From NCBI GenBank assembly GCA_964424805.1, contig CAYRKH010000007.1:24239-88238 (forward strand): DNA of 64,000 bases, written 5' to 3'. Origin of the DNA: IDS-8 sp964424805. GTDB lineage: Bacteria; Pseudomonadota; Gammaproteobacteria; Steroidobacterales; Woeseiaceae. Below the pieces are notes generated by a model, which was not told where the DNA came from, did not search any database, and worked only from the letters and a program-made list of their open reading frames with translations. Both the position numbers and the translations under genes were made by a program. Positions 15,884-24,253 of this stretch are shown here, in pieces (within the stretch, counting starts at the first letter, position 1; the number at the start of each line of letters is the position of its first letter).

Positions 15884-16407
15884 GCGGCGTGGCCGCGCCG
15901 TCGGAAAAAGCCGCAGGAGCCGCGCTGCGACCCGATGCCGGCCAGGTCCTCCGCTGGCTGGAAGACGTTCCCGACCCGGAGATCCCGGTCCTGAGCGTCA
16001 TCGACCTCGGCGTGGTGCGTGACGTTCGCGTCTCGCCCGCGCGCGTGGAGGTGTTCGTCGCGCCCACGTACTCCGCCTGCCCGGCGATGGAGGTGATCGA
16101 GCAGGCCATCTTCGAACGGCTGGCCGAGGAAGGCGTGAGGGCCAGGGTGCATCGGGTGCTGTCGCCGCCGTGGACGACGGACTGGATCAGCGAGGAGGGA
16201 CGGCAAAAGCTGCACGCCTATGGCATCGCGCCGCCCGAACGGGGCGCCGGCAGGCACGCGCTCGCGGGCAGCCGGCCTCCTGTTGCCTGCCCGCGCTGCG
16301 CCTCCACGGACACCCGGCGCGTCAGCGAGTTCGGCTCGACGCCCTGCAAAGCTTCGTTCAAGTGCCGGAACTGCCTCGAGCCCTTCGAGCACTTCAAATG
16401 TATCTAG
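15880..16407 (+). CDS. paaD: 1,2-phenylacetyl-CoA epoxidase assembly protein PaaD
   Basis: A 175-residue MIP18/DUF59-family protein (about 22-105, with VPDPEIPVLSVIDLGVVR and PTYSACPAMEVI) plus a C-terminal zinc-ribbon-like segment with CPRCASTDTRRVSEFGST, then CKASFKCRNC and a final Cys. PaaD is thought to help insert the iron centres of the epoxidase system. The GTG start overlaps the paaC stop by 4 bp. The frame is open far upstream, but that part is antisense to nothing and overlaps paaC, so it is ignored. Confidence 0.93.
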   Translation: MSGVAAPSEKAAGAALRPDAGQVLRWLEDVPDPEIPVLSVIDLGVVRDVRVSPARVEVFVAPTYSACPAMEVIEQAIFERLAEEGVRARVHRVLSPPWTTDWISEEGRQKLHAYGIAPPERGAGRHALAGSRPPVACPRCASTDTRRVSEFGSTPCKASFKCRNCLEPFEHFKCI

Positions 16408-16415
16408 GACGCTAG

Positions 16416-17492
16416 ATGCGCCAGTACCACCCGCTGACCGTCGAACGCATCGAACGCGAAACCGAGGACGCCGTGCGCGTTTCACTTGGCGTGCCGGAAG
16501 CGCTGCGGGAGGAGTTCGCGTTCCTGCCGGGGCAGCACCTGCCGGTGCAGGCCACCGTCGACGGCAAGCGGCTGCGCCGTACCTACAGCATCTGCTCGGT
16601 GCCGGGCCGCCTCCCTCTCCAGATCGGCGTTCGCCTGCAGCCTGGCGGCCAGTTCTCGGGTTTCGTCGGCGGTCGCCTCAACGCCGGCGATGCGCTCGAG
16701 GCCATGCCGCCGTTCGGCCGCTTTCATGCGGACATCGATCCCGCGGCGGCGGGAACGTACCTGGCGGTAGCCGCGGGCAGCGGCATCACGCCGGTGCTGT
16801 CTATCCTGCGCGCAACCCTGGAACAGGAGCCCGGGAGCCGCTTCATCCTCTTCTACGGCAACCGGCGGCAGCGCACCACCATGTTCATCGAGGACCTGTA
16901 CGCGCTGAAAAACCGGTTCCCCGAGCGGCTGCAGCTTTATTTCGTGTTCAGCCGTGAGGAGCAGGAGTTCCCGATCTTCAGCGGCCGCCTCGATGCCGGG
17001 AAGGTGCGCGAGCTCTACCGCACCTTTTGCGCGGGACTCGACCCGGACGATGCGTTCATCTGCGGCCCGGATACGATGATCGACGACGTACGTGCGGTGC
17101 TGGAAGGAGAAGGGCTGGCCGCGTCCGCCATTCACACCGAGCGCTACGGCGTCCCGCAGAAGCGAAAGTACCCGGAATCGCCGCGGGTTCCGGAAAAGGG
17201 TGCGGCCCACCTGGCCGACATCACGGTGGTCATGGACGGCCATCGCAAGCGCTTTGCCATGACGGCGGAGGACGACAACATCGTCGACGCGGCGGCCGTG
17301 CACGGTATCGAGCTGCCGTACTCCTGCAAAGCCGGCGTGTGCGCCACCTGCCGTACACGGGTGCTGGAAGGCGAGGTTCGCATGGCGACCAACCATGCGC
17401 TGGAAGACTGGGAAGTGGAGCGCGGTTTCGTGCTCGCCTGCCAGTCGACGCCTTTGACCCCGCTCGTCGTCCTCGACTACGACGACATCTGA
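16416..17492 (+). CDS. paaE: 1,2-phenylacetyl-CoA epoxidase reductase PaaE
   Basis: A 358-residue electron-transfer subunit. An FAD-binding barrel (about 1-105, RTYSICSV), an NAD(P)-binding domain (about 110-235, AAGSGITPVLSI and CGPDTMIDDV), and a plant-type [2Fe-2S] ferredoxin domain (about 265-358) follow in order. Cluster ligands are Cys304, Cys309, Cys312 and Cys342. It passes electrons from NADPH to the PaaAC diiron centre. It is 8 bp downstream of paaD and closes the paaABCDE operon. Confidence 0.95.
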   Translation: MRQYHPLTVERIERETEDAVRVSLGVPEALREEFAFLPGQHLPVQATVDGKRLRRTYSICSVPGRLPLQIGVRLQPGGQFSGFVGGRLNAGDALEAMPPFGRFHADIDPAAAGTYLAVAAGSGITPVLSILRATLEQEPGSRFILFYGNRRQRTTMFIEDLYALKNRFPERLQLYFVFSREEQEFPIFSGRLDAGKVRELYRTFCAGLDPDDAFICGPDTMIDDVRAVLEGEGLAASAIHTERYGVPQKRKYPESPRVPEKGAAHLADITVVMDGHRKRFAMTAEDDNIVDAAAVHGIELPYSCKAGVCATCRTRVLEGEVRMATNHALEDWEVERGFVLACQSTPLTPLVVLDYDDI

Positions 17493-17579
17493 CGCCTGCG
17501 CCAGCGGGCGGGCTCCAACGGGTGGCGGTTGTCCGGTAACATACGGTCCCGTTGCGCCAGCCGCTCCTCCGGACCCTTC

Positions 17580-18134
17580 ATGACCGAAAAAGCCAGAAAC
17601 GCGAGCCCTCCTTTGCCCCCCGGCCGCAAAAGCGCCTACAGCCGCGACGAGCTCCTGGCCTGCGCCCGGGGCGAGCTGTTCGATCCCGACAGCGGGAAAC
17701 TGCCCCTCCCGGATATGTTAATGACCGACCGCGTCACGCTCATCAGCCAGGACGGCGGGCGCTACGGCAAGGGGGAGATCACCGCGGAGCTCGACATCGT
17801 GCCCGACCTCTGGTTCTTCAAATGCCATTTCGTCGACGATCCCGTAATGCCGGGCTGCCTGGGGCTGGACGCGCTGTGGCAGCTGGTCGGTTTCTATCTC
17901 GTATGGTCGGGTTTCAAGGGCCGCGGGCGCGCGCTGGGCGTCGGCAACGTCAAGTTCAGCGGCCAGATTTTGCCGACCTCCCGGCTCGTCACCTACAATC
18001 TGCACCTGAAACGCCTGATTACGCGCAAGTTGACGCTTGCCCTCGCCGACGGATCCGTCTCGGTCGATGGCCGCGAGATTTACACCGCCGAGGACCTGCG
18101 CGTCGGCGTCTTTACTTCCACCGAGGGCTTCTAG
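17580..18134 (+). CDS. fabA: 3-hydroxyacyl-[ACP] dehydratase/isomerase FabA
   Basis: A 184-residue hotdog enzyme that dehydrates beta-hydroxydecanoyl-ACP and isomerises the double bond, the entry to anaerobic-type unsaturated fatty acid synthesis. Catalytic His83 and Asp97 lie in CHFVDDPVMPGCLGLDALWQ with the 14-residue spacing seen in E. coli FabA. The ATG at 17580 gives a slightly long but normal N-terminus; upstream in-frame codons lack support. fabB follows after 6 bp. The fabAB pair is a gammaproteobacterial trait. Confidence 0.95.
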   Translation: MTEKARNASPPLPPGRKSAYSRDELLACARGELFDPDSGKLPLPDMLMTDRVTLISQDGGRYGKGEITAELDIVPDLWFFKCHFVDDPVMPGCLGLDALWQLVGFYLVWSGFKGRGRALGVGNVKFSGQILPTSRLVTYNLHLKRLITRKLTLALADGSVSVDGREIYTAEDLRVGVFTSTEGF

Positions 18135-18140
18135 CGACTC

Positions 18141-19364
18141 ATGAACCAACGACGCGTTGTCATCACCGGGATGGGCGTAGTCTCCTGCCTCGGCAATTCG
18201 CGTGATTCGGTGCTGGAATCCCTGAAAGAGGGCCGCTCCGGTATCCGTTTCAATGAAAAATTCCAGGAGATGGGCCTGCGCAGCCAGGTCAGCGGCAGCG
18301 TGGACCTCGACCTGGCCGAACACATCGATCGCAAGGTGCGTCGCTTCATGGGCGATGCCGCGGCGTACGCGTACGTCGCGATGCGCGAGGCGATCCGGGA
18401 TGCCGGCCTGGAGGATCACGAGGTTTCGAACGAGCGCACCGGCCTCATTGCCGGCTCGGGCGGCGCCTCCAGCGCGAACATCGTCCTGAGCGCCGACATC
18501 GTGCGCGGGAAGGGCGTCCGCAAGGTCGGGCCGTACATGGTGCCGCGTACCATGGGCAGCACCGTGTCCGCCTGCCTGGCAACACCGTTCCGGATCAAGG
18601 GCGTCAACTACTCGCTCACTTCCGCCTGCGCGACCAGCGCGCACTGCATCGGCGCGGCGATGGAGCAGATCCAGATGGGCAAGCAGGACGTCGTGTTCGC
18701 CGGCGGCGGGGAGGAGGAGGATTGGACGCTCGCCGCCATGTTCGACGCCATGGGAGCGCTCTCCACCCGGTACAACGACGAGCCCGCCCGGGCTTCGCGC
18801 CCGTATGACAAGAACCGGGACGGCTTTGTAATAGCCGCGGGCGGCGGCATGGTCGTGGTCGAGGCGCTGGAGCACGCGCGTGCGCGCGGCGCCCGGATCC
18901 TGGCCGAAATCGTCGGCTACGGCGCGACGTCGGACGGTCACGACATGGTGGCGCCATCGGGCGACGGTGCCGTGCGCTGCATGCGCCTTGCGCGCGCGAC
19001 GGTAGACGCCCCGATCGACTACATCAACACGCACGGCACGAGCACGCCGGTCGGCGACAGCCAGGAGTTGAAAGCGATCGCGGAGGTGTTCGGGAGCGAT
19101 TATCCGCGCTTCGCGTCGAGCAAATCGCTGTGCGGCCACAGTCTCGGCGCGACCGGCGTGCAGGAAGCGATCCATTGCCTGCTGATGCTGCAGCACGATT
19201 TCATTGCGCCGTCCATCAACGTTTTCGAACCGGAGGAAACCGTCGAGGGCCTGCCACTGGTCACCAAACGCCAGGACGCTGCCGGTCTCACCACGGTCAT
19301 GAGCAACAGCTTCGGCTTCGGCGGCACGAACGCCACTCTCGTCCTGCAGCGCTTCCAGGACTAA
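18141..19364 (+). CDS. fabB: 3-oxoacyl-ACP synthase I FabB
   Basis: A 407-residue ketoacyl synthase that elongates cis-3-decenoyl-ACP. The catalytic triad is Cys163 (TSACATSAH), the His of THGTSTPVGD and the His of CGHSLGATG. The C-terminal block SNSFGFGGTNATLVL is intact. Length matches E. coli FabB (406). It is co-transcribed with fabA. The 48 bp to the next gene contain no obvious terminator. Confidence 0.95.
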   Translation: MNQRRVVITGMGVVSCLGNSRDSVLESLKEGRSGIRFNEKFQEMGLRSQVSGSVDLDLAEHIDRKVRRFMGDAAAYAYVAMREAIRDAGLEDHEVSNERTGLIAGSGGASSANIVLSADIVRGKGVRKVGPYMVPRTMGSTVSACLATPFRIKGVNYSLTSACATSAHCIGAAMEQIQMGKQDVVFAGGGEEEDWTLAAMFDAMGALSTRYNDEPARASRPYDKNRDGFVIAAGGGMVVVEALEHARARGARILAEIVGYGATSDGHDMVAPSGDGAVRCMRLARATVDAPIDYINTHGTSTPVGDSQELKAIAEVFGSDYPRFASSKSLCGHSLGATGVQEAIHCLLMLQHDFIAPSINVFEPEETVEGLPLVTKRQDAAGLTTVMSNSFGFGGTNATLVLQRFQD

Positions 19365-19412
19365 GGGCTGCGCATCGGCAGCCGCCGGTGCAACTGATAC
19401 AAGAGGATTGTC

Positions 19413-20267
19413 ATGCGTATCGAAACCCTGGGCGAACACGCCTGCTTCAACGGCACGGTCGGCTTCTATCGGCACCGATCGGAGGTCAACGACTGCGACA
19501 TGCGGTTCAGCGTGTTCGTCCCGCCGCAGGCGGCGAATGCGAAAGTCCCGGTACTCACCTGGCTGTCGGGGCTGACCTGCACCGAGGAAACCTTCATGAT
19601 CAAGGCCGGCGCCCAGCGCGTCGCTGCCGAGCTCGGGCTGATGCTGGTCGCGCCGGATACGAGCCCGCGGGGCGAGGGTGTACCGGATGACCCGGAAGGC
19701 GCGTACGACCTGGGACTCGGCGCCGGTTTCTACCTGAACGCTACGCAGCCGCCGTGGCAGCGGCACTACCGCATGTACGACTACGTGACGCAGGAGCTGC
19801 CGCGGCTCCTGTTCGCGGAGTTTCCGGGAGATCCCTCGCGGCAGGGCATTTTCGGTCACTCGATGGGCGGTCACGGCGCGCTGACCATCGGCCTGAAAAA
19901 CCCGGATACCTACGGCAGCCTGTCGGCGTTCGCGCCGATCAGCAATCCCGTCGACTGCCCGTGGGGCCGCAAGGCTTTCGGCAATTACCTCGGCGAAGAT
20001 GCCGCGCGCTGGCGTGAATACGACGCCAGCCTTATCGCGGAGACTCTCGGCGATGCGAAACCGGCGCACCCCATCCTGGTCGACCAGGGGCTTGCGGACC
20101 AGTTCCTGGAAGAGCAGCTTCATCCGCACCGCCTTGAAGCCGCCTGCGCCGCCCAGGGGATTGCGCTCGAGCTGCGCCGGCACGAAGGCTACGATCACGG
20201 CTATTATTTCATCTCGACTTTCATGGAGGATCACCTGCGGTTTCATGCGCGGAACCTGGCGCGCTGA
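19413..20267 (+). CDS. fghA: S-formylglutathione hydrolase
   Basis: A 284-residue esterase of the FghA/FrmB family. It hydrolyses S-formylglutathione to formate and glutathione in formaldehyde detoxification. The nucleophile is Ser150 in FGHSMGGHGAL. The Asp is in LVDQGLADQFL and the His in HEGYDHGYYF. LSGLTCTEETFMIKAG is the conserved oxyanion region. No glutathione-dependent formaldehyde dehydrogenase gene lies beside it. The demethylating enzymes further along the window could produce formaldehyde, but any link is inference. Confidence 0.93.
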   Translation: MRIETLGEHACFNGTVGFYRHRSEVNDCDMRFSVFVPPQAANAKVPVLTWLSGLTCTEETFMIKAGAQRVAAELGLMLVAPDTSPRGEGVPDDPEGAYDLGLGAGFYLNATQPPWQRHYRMYDYVTQELPRLLFAEFPGDPSRQGIFGHSMGGHGALTIGLKNPDTYGSLSAFAPISNPVDCPWGRKAFGNYLGEDAARWREYDASLIAETLGDAKPAHPILVDQGLADQFLEEQLHPHRLEAACAAQGIALELRRHEGYDHGYYFISTFMEDHLRFHARNLAR

Positions 20268-20291
20268 GGGCGCTCGCGCGCTGCACACGAG

Positions 20292-21104
20292 GTGAGCGAG
20301 TACCTGTTACTCGCCGCGGTCATGCTGCTGACCGGCGGCATCGGCGGCATCCTGGCAGGGCTCCTCGGGATCGGCGGCGGTATCGTCATCGTGCCGGCGC
20401 TGGAAGCGGCGCTGGCGTACCTCGGCGTCGACGAAGCCATACGCATGCACGTCGCGGTCGCCACCTCGCTCGCGACCATCGTGCCGACCTCCATCGCCTC
20501 CTCGCGCGCCCACCATCGGCGGCAGTCCGTCGACGTGGCGCTGGTCAGGCGCTGGGCGGTCTTCGTGCTGCTGGGTTCGCTGGCCGGAACGCTGATCGCT
20601 TCGCAGGTGCACAGTCGCACGCTGGCGTTGGTCTTTGCGACGATGGCGCTGGTCATCGCGATCAGGATGATGCTGCCGCTGGACGGCAGGGCGCTGGCAC
20701 CGGCTGTCCCGCGGGGGCCGCTGGTGCCGGTGATCCCTGCGACCATCGGCGCGCTGTCCAGCATGATGGGCATCGGCGGCGGCACCCTGAGCGTCACCAC
20801 GCTGACGCTGTTCAACGAGCCCATCCACCGTGCGGTTGGCACCTCCGCCCTGTTCGGTCTCGTCATCAGCGTGCCCGGCACCTTGGGCTTCATCGTGGCC
20901 GGGCTGGACGATCCGCGGCTGCCGCCGGGGAGCCTCGGCTACGTCAACCTGGTCGGCTTTGCCTGCATTGCGCCCGCCACCTTCCTGGCAGCCCCGCTGG
21001 GCGCTCGCATAGCGCATAGCCTGTCGAAACGCCGGCTGAGCCTCCTGTTCGGGGCCTTCCTGCTGGCGGTCTCGCTGCGCATGATCCGGGCCGCCTGGGC
21101 GTGA
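20292..21104 (+). CDS. TauE/SafE family permease
   Basis: A 270-residue membrane protein with about eight segments in two homologous halves, each carrying a glycine-rich motif: GGILAGLLGIGGGIVIVPAL (about 18-37) and LSSMMGIGGGTLSVTTLTL (about 155-173). The family exports sulfite, sulfoacetate or other anions. A GTG start 24 bp after fghA is used. It converges on the universal stress protein gene with 12 bp between stops. Confidence 0.88.
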   Translation: MSEYLLLAAVMLLTGGIGGILAGLLGIGGGIVIVPALEAALAYLGVDEAIRMHVAVATSLATIVPTSIASSRAHHRRQSVDVALVRRWAVFVLLGSLAGTLIASQVHSRTLALVFATMALVIAIRMMLPLDGRALAPAVPRGPLVPVIPATIGALSSMMGIGGGTLSVTTLTLFNEPIHRAVGTSALFGLVISVPGTLGFIVAGLDDPRLPPGSLGYVNLVGFACIAPATFLAAPLGARIAHSLSKRRLSLLFGAFLLAVSLRMIRAAWA

Positions 21105-21116
21105 AGGGGCAGGCGG

Positions 21117-22058
21117 CTATTCTTCCTCTCCCCGGAACCAGGGCGGCTTGACGACCAGGAGATCGCAGGGCAGGTGCTCCAGCGTGCGCTCGGCGGTCGA
21201 GCCGATGAACAGGCGCTCCAGCCGGTTCCTGGAAACGGCACCCATCACCACCAGCGCGGCGTCGAGCTTGGTCGCGAGCTCCGGCAGCGCTTCGTGAGCG
21301 GCGCCGGCGACGAGGTGTGCCTGCGCCGGCGCGAGGCGATGAAACGCGGTGATCTCGTCGAAGCGCTCCTTGTGACGCTCGCGCATGCGCTCGGCGATCT
21401 CGTCCAGCGGCAGCGATACCGGGATATAGGCATTCGCGGTTGCCGCCGAGACCGCGAGCCGCGGGTCGTAGGCGTGAAACGCATGCACTTCGCCGCCGGC
21501 CGCTTCCGCGATCTTGCGAGCGAGCACGAGGATGTCGTCGTCCAGCGCCGCCGGCTTGTCGTGCTCGCTCATCGGGTCGATGGCGGCAATGAATACCGGC
21601 TTGTCCGGCCACGGCGCGGGCTTCACGAGCCACAGCGGCGACGCGCAGCTCCGGATCAGGTTCCAGTCCGTGTTGCTGAACAGCGCCCTGGATACGGCGG
21701 AATGGCGGTGCGTGTCCTTGAACACGAGATCCGCCCCGATCGCGGCGGCATGCCGGGCGATGCCGCTGTGCAGCGGGCGGTCCCAGAGCACGTTCGTGCG
21801 GACGGTCAGGCCCGCGCGGCGCAGCGGCGCCGCCAGCGTTTCCAGGTACTTTTGCTGGTTGTCGTCGAGGTCCTTGCGCGTGGCGTCCAGCGACGGTGCG
21901 TCGAACAGCCACTCACGCGTGAGGTATTCGTTGTAATAGCAGATGAAGAGCTCCAGCTCGGCGCCGGTGTGCCGGGCGATGAGCGCCGCCCGCTCGAGCG
22001 CCGGCTGGCTGTCGGCGGTCGGGTCGACGACGGAAAGGATCTGCGAGATTTCGGCCAT
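21117..22058 (-). CDS. Tandem universal stress protein, UspE-like
   Basis: A 313-residue protein with two UspA folds (about 5-150 and 158-305). The second carries the ATP-binding-type signature VMGAVSRNRLERLFIGSTAE and ends LPCDLLVVKPPWF. The first domain begins ISQILSVVDPTADSQPALERA and lacks a clear G-x2-G-x9-GS motif, as in E. coli UspE. The ATG giving MAEISQIL is chosen; 36 extra open codons upstream have no start support. Such proteins respond to starvation and oxidative stress. Confidence 0.88.
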   Translation of the reverse strand: MAEISQILSVVDPTADSQPALERAALIARHTGAELELFICYYNEYLTREWLFDAPSLDATRKDLDDNQQKYLETLAAPLRRAGLTVRTNVLWDRPLHSGIARHAAAIGADLVFKDTHRHSAVSRALFSNTDWNLIRSCASPLWLVKPAPWPDKPVFIAAIDPMSEHDKPAALDDDILVLARKIAEAAGGEVHAFHAYDPRLAVSAATANAYIPVSLPLDEIAERMRERHKERFDEITAFHRLAPAQAHLVAGAAHEALPELATKLDAALVVMGAVSRNRLERLFIGSTAERTLEHLPCDLLVVKPPWFRGEEE

Positions 22059-22196
22059 GCAACACCTCACGGCAAGTACGTGGCGGGCGAGCTTCGAGCC
22101 TGCGGGAGCCCGCCTTTCGGGGGCACAGCGGCAAAAAGGAGGGCGGCCCGTGAGACCGGCTCGCACGCACGCGGTCTCGAGGAATCTTAACAGAAG

Positions 22197-23297
22197 TCAG
22201 TCCAGCCGCCGCGAGAACCGCCGCACCGCTGCTGCCATCGCCACCGCCGTGAAACCGGCAAGCACCAGCAGCTCCGTGCCCAGTTCCATGAGCGAGGCGT
22301 CGCGCAGCATGATGCCGCGGGTGAGGCGGATGAAATGGGTGATCGGCAGGACCTCGCCCAGGTACTGCGCGAAAGCGGGCATCCCGGCGAACGGGAACAC
22401 GAATCCCGAGAGCAGGATCGAGGGCAGGAGAATGAAGAACGTCACCTGCATCGCCTGGAACTGGGTTCTCGCGACGGTCGATACGAACAGGCCCAGGGCC
22501 AGGTTGGCCGCGATGAACACCGCGGCCGCCAGGTAGAGCGCCAGCAGGCTGCCGCGGACCGGAACGTCGAACAGCAGTTGGCTCACCCACACGATCAGTG
22601 CCAGCTGCACGAGCCCGATACCGATGTAAGGTACGATTTTACCAATCATCAGCTGTGCAGTCGTGATCGGGGTGTTGATGAGCAGCTCGAGGTTGCCGCG
22701 CTCGCGCTCGCGCACGATCGCCACGGCGGTGAAGAGCATCATCGTCAGGGTGAGAATGACGCCGATGAGGCCAGGGATGATGTTGACGGGCGTGCGCCGC
22801 TCCGGGTTGTAGTAGGCGCGCACCTCCAGGTTCCGCGTCGGCGGGACGAGGCGCTGTGCCTCGTCGAACGTTACCGGCATGCCCGCGAGCCGCTCCGCGA
22901 CCCCGAGTATCGTCGGGTCGGCGCCGTCGACCAGGAGGTGTGCGGCCGGCCGCGCCGGGTCGATCACCCGCCGGTCGAAATCCGGCGGGATGTAGATACC
23001 GACCGAAATACTGCCGGCGCGCAGGAGCGCCTCGAGCTGCTCGGCGGTAGGCACCGACTCGACGATATCGAGTACCTGGGTGTGGCGGAGCGCCGCCACG
23101 AAACGGCGCGACAGGTGCGTTTGCGCCTGGTCGGAAACGGCCGCTTCGAGGTGCCGGACGTCGGTGTTGATCGCGTAGCCGAAGAGGAGGATCTGTCCCA
23201 GGGGAATCCCCACGATCATGGCGAAGGAAATACGGTCACGGCGGAGCTGCCTGAGCTCCTTGCGCATCACGGCGCCGAGCCGCACCAGCGATTTCAC
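22197..23297 (-). CDS. ABC-2 permease, YbhS/YhhJ-like
   Basis: A 366-residue export permease. The N-terminal segment RKELRQLRRDRISFAMIVGIP precedes a membrane helix, a periplasmic domain of about 150 residues, and a C-terminal block of five helices. The block includes VRERERGNLELLINTPITTAQLM and a late segment ending TRGIMLRDASLMELGTELL, both typical of YbhS/YbhR/YhhJ. Its ATG overlaps the ATPase stop by 4 bp. With the ATPase and HlyD subunits it should form an efflux pump. The usual second permease is absent, so it may act as a homodimer. Confidence 0.9.
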   Translation of the reverse strand: MKSLVRLGAVMRKELRQLRRDRISFAMIVGIPLGQILLFGYAINTDVRHLEAAVSDQAQTHLSRRFVAALRHTQVLDIVESVPTAEQLEALLRAGSISVGIYIPPDFDRRVIDPARPAAHLLVDGADPTILGVAERLAGMPVTFDEAQRLVPPTRNLEVRAYYNPERRTPVNIIPGLIGVILTLTMMLFTAVAIVRERERGNLELLINTPITTAQLMIGKIVPYIGIGLVQLALIVWVSQLLFDVPVRGSLLALYLAAAVFIAANLALGLFVSTVARTQFQAMQVTFFILLPSILLSGFVFPFAGMPAFAQYLGEVLPITHFIRLTRGIMLRDASLMELGTELLVLAGFTAVAMAAAVRRFSRRLD

Positions 23298-24253
23298 GCC
23301 GCTGCCTGCGTGCCGCCGTTGCCCTGCGTGGCGGCAACGAACACGTCTTCGAGGGAGGCGCCGACCGTGCGGCTGTCGGCGTCGATGCCGGCACCGGCGA
23401 GCGCTTTTTGCACGACCTGCAGCGGCTCGGAGACGCCAGGCGGTACCAGCACGCGCAGGCGGGTGCCAAGCTGGGTCACGCTGGCGGCGAAGGGCAGGCC
23501 CAGCAGGAGTTCCCGCGCCCGATCGGGCTCGCCGCGGATCTCGATGACGCTCATGCCGATGTTCTCCTGCAGCGCGAGCGGCGCGTCATCGGCCACTTTC
23601 ACGCCGCGGTCCAGGATGGCGAGCCGGTGGCAGCGCTCCGCCTCGTCCATGTAGTGCGTCGACACCAGTATGGTCGTGCCCCGCATCGACAGCTCGAAGA
23701 GCTTCGCCCAGAAATCGCGGCGGCTTTTCGGGTCGACGGCGCTGGTCGGTTCATCGAGCAGCAGCAGCTCCGGCTCGTGCAGCACGGCACCGGCGAGCGC
23801 CAGCCTCTGCTTCTGGCCGCCGCTCAGCGTACCGGCGAACTGCTGCGCCTGCCCCTCGAGATCATAGTCCGCCAGCAGTTCCCGGATGCGCGCGTCGCGT
23901 CCGGCGCGTGAAACGGCGTAGATATCGGCCAGGAACTCGAGGTTCTCGCGTGCCGTCAGGTCCGCGTACAGCGAAAAGCTCTGCGTCATGTAGCCGATCT
24001 TCGGCCTGAGCGCCCGGGCGCCGGCCGGTACCTCGAGGCCCAGCACGGTGGCGCTGCCCTCCGTGGGCGTGAGCAGGCCGCACAGCATCCGGATCGTCGT
24101 CGATTTACCCGAACCGTTCGGGCCGAGAAAGCCGTAAATCACCCCGCGCGGCACGTCGAGGTCGAGTTCGCTCACCGCCTGCACCTCCCCGAAGCGCTTC
24201 GAGAGTCCGCGGGCGCGGATGGCGAGCGCGTTTCCAGTGGTCGCCGCGGCCAT
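23294..24253 (-). CDS. ABC transporter ATP-binding protein, YbhF-like
   Basis: A 319-residue single-domain ATPase. Walker A is GPNGSGKSTTIR (about 43-54), Q-loop GYMTQSFSLYADLT, signature LSGGQKQRLALA, Walker B LLLLDEPTSAVDP and H-loop STHYMDEAERC. The last 90 residues form a C-terminal regulatory domain. E. coli YbhF has two such domains while this protein has one. The start codon lies 82 bp inside the end of the HlyD gene, an unusually long overlap. Confidence 0.9.
   Translation of the reverse strand: MAAATTGNALAIRARGLSKRFGEVQAVSELDLDVPRGVIYGFLGPNGSGKSTTIRMLCGLLTPTEGSATVLGLEVPAGARALRPKIGYMTQSFSLYADLTARENLEFLADIYAVSRAGRDARIRELLADYDLEGQAQQFAGTLSGGQKQRLALAGAVLHEPELLLLDEPTSAVDPKSRRDFWAKLFELSMRGTTILVSTHYMDEAERCHRLAILDRGVKVADDAPLALQENIGMSVIEIRGEPDRARELLLGLPFAASVTQLGTRLRVLVPPGVSEPLQVVQKALAGAGIDADSRTVGASLEDVFVAATQGNGGTQAAA

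Noticed and set aside
17718..20288. An 856-codon open frame on the minus strand opposite fabA, fabB and fghA
   Set aside because: The three plus-strand genes are certain from catalytic residues; the antisense frame shows no domain and is a GC effect.
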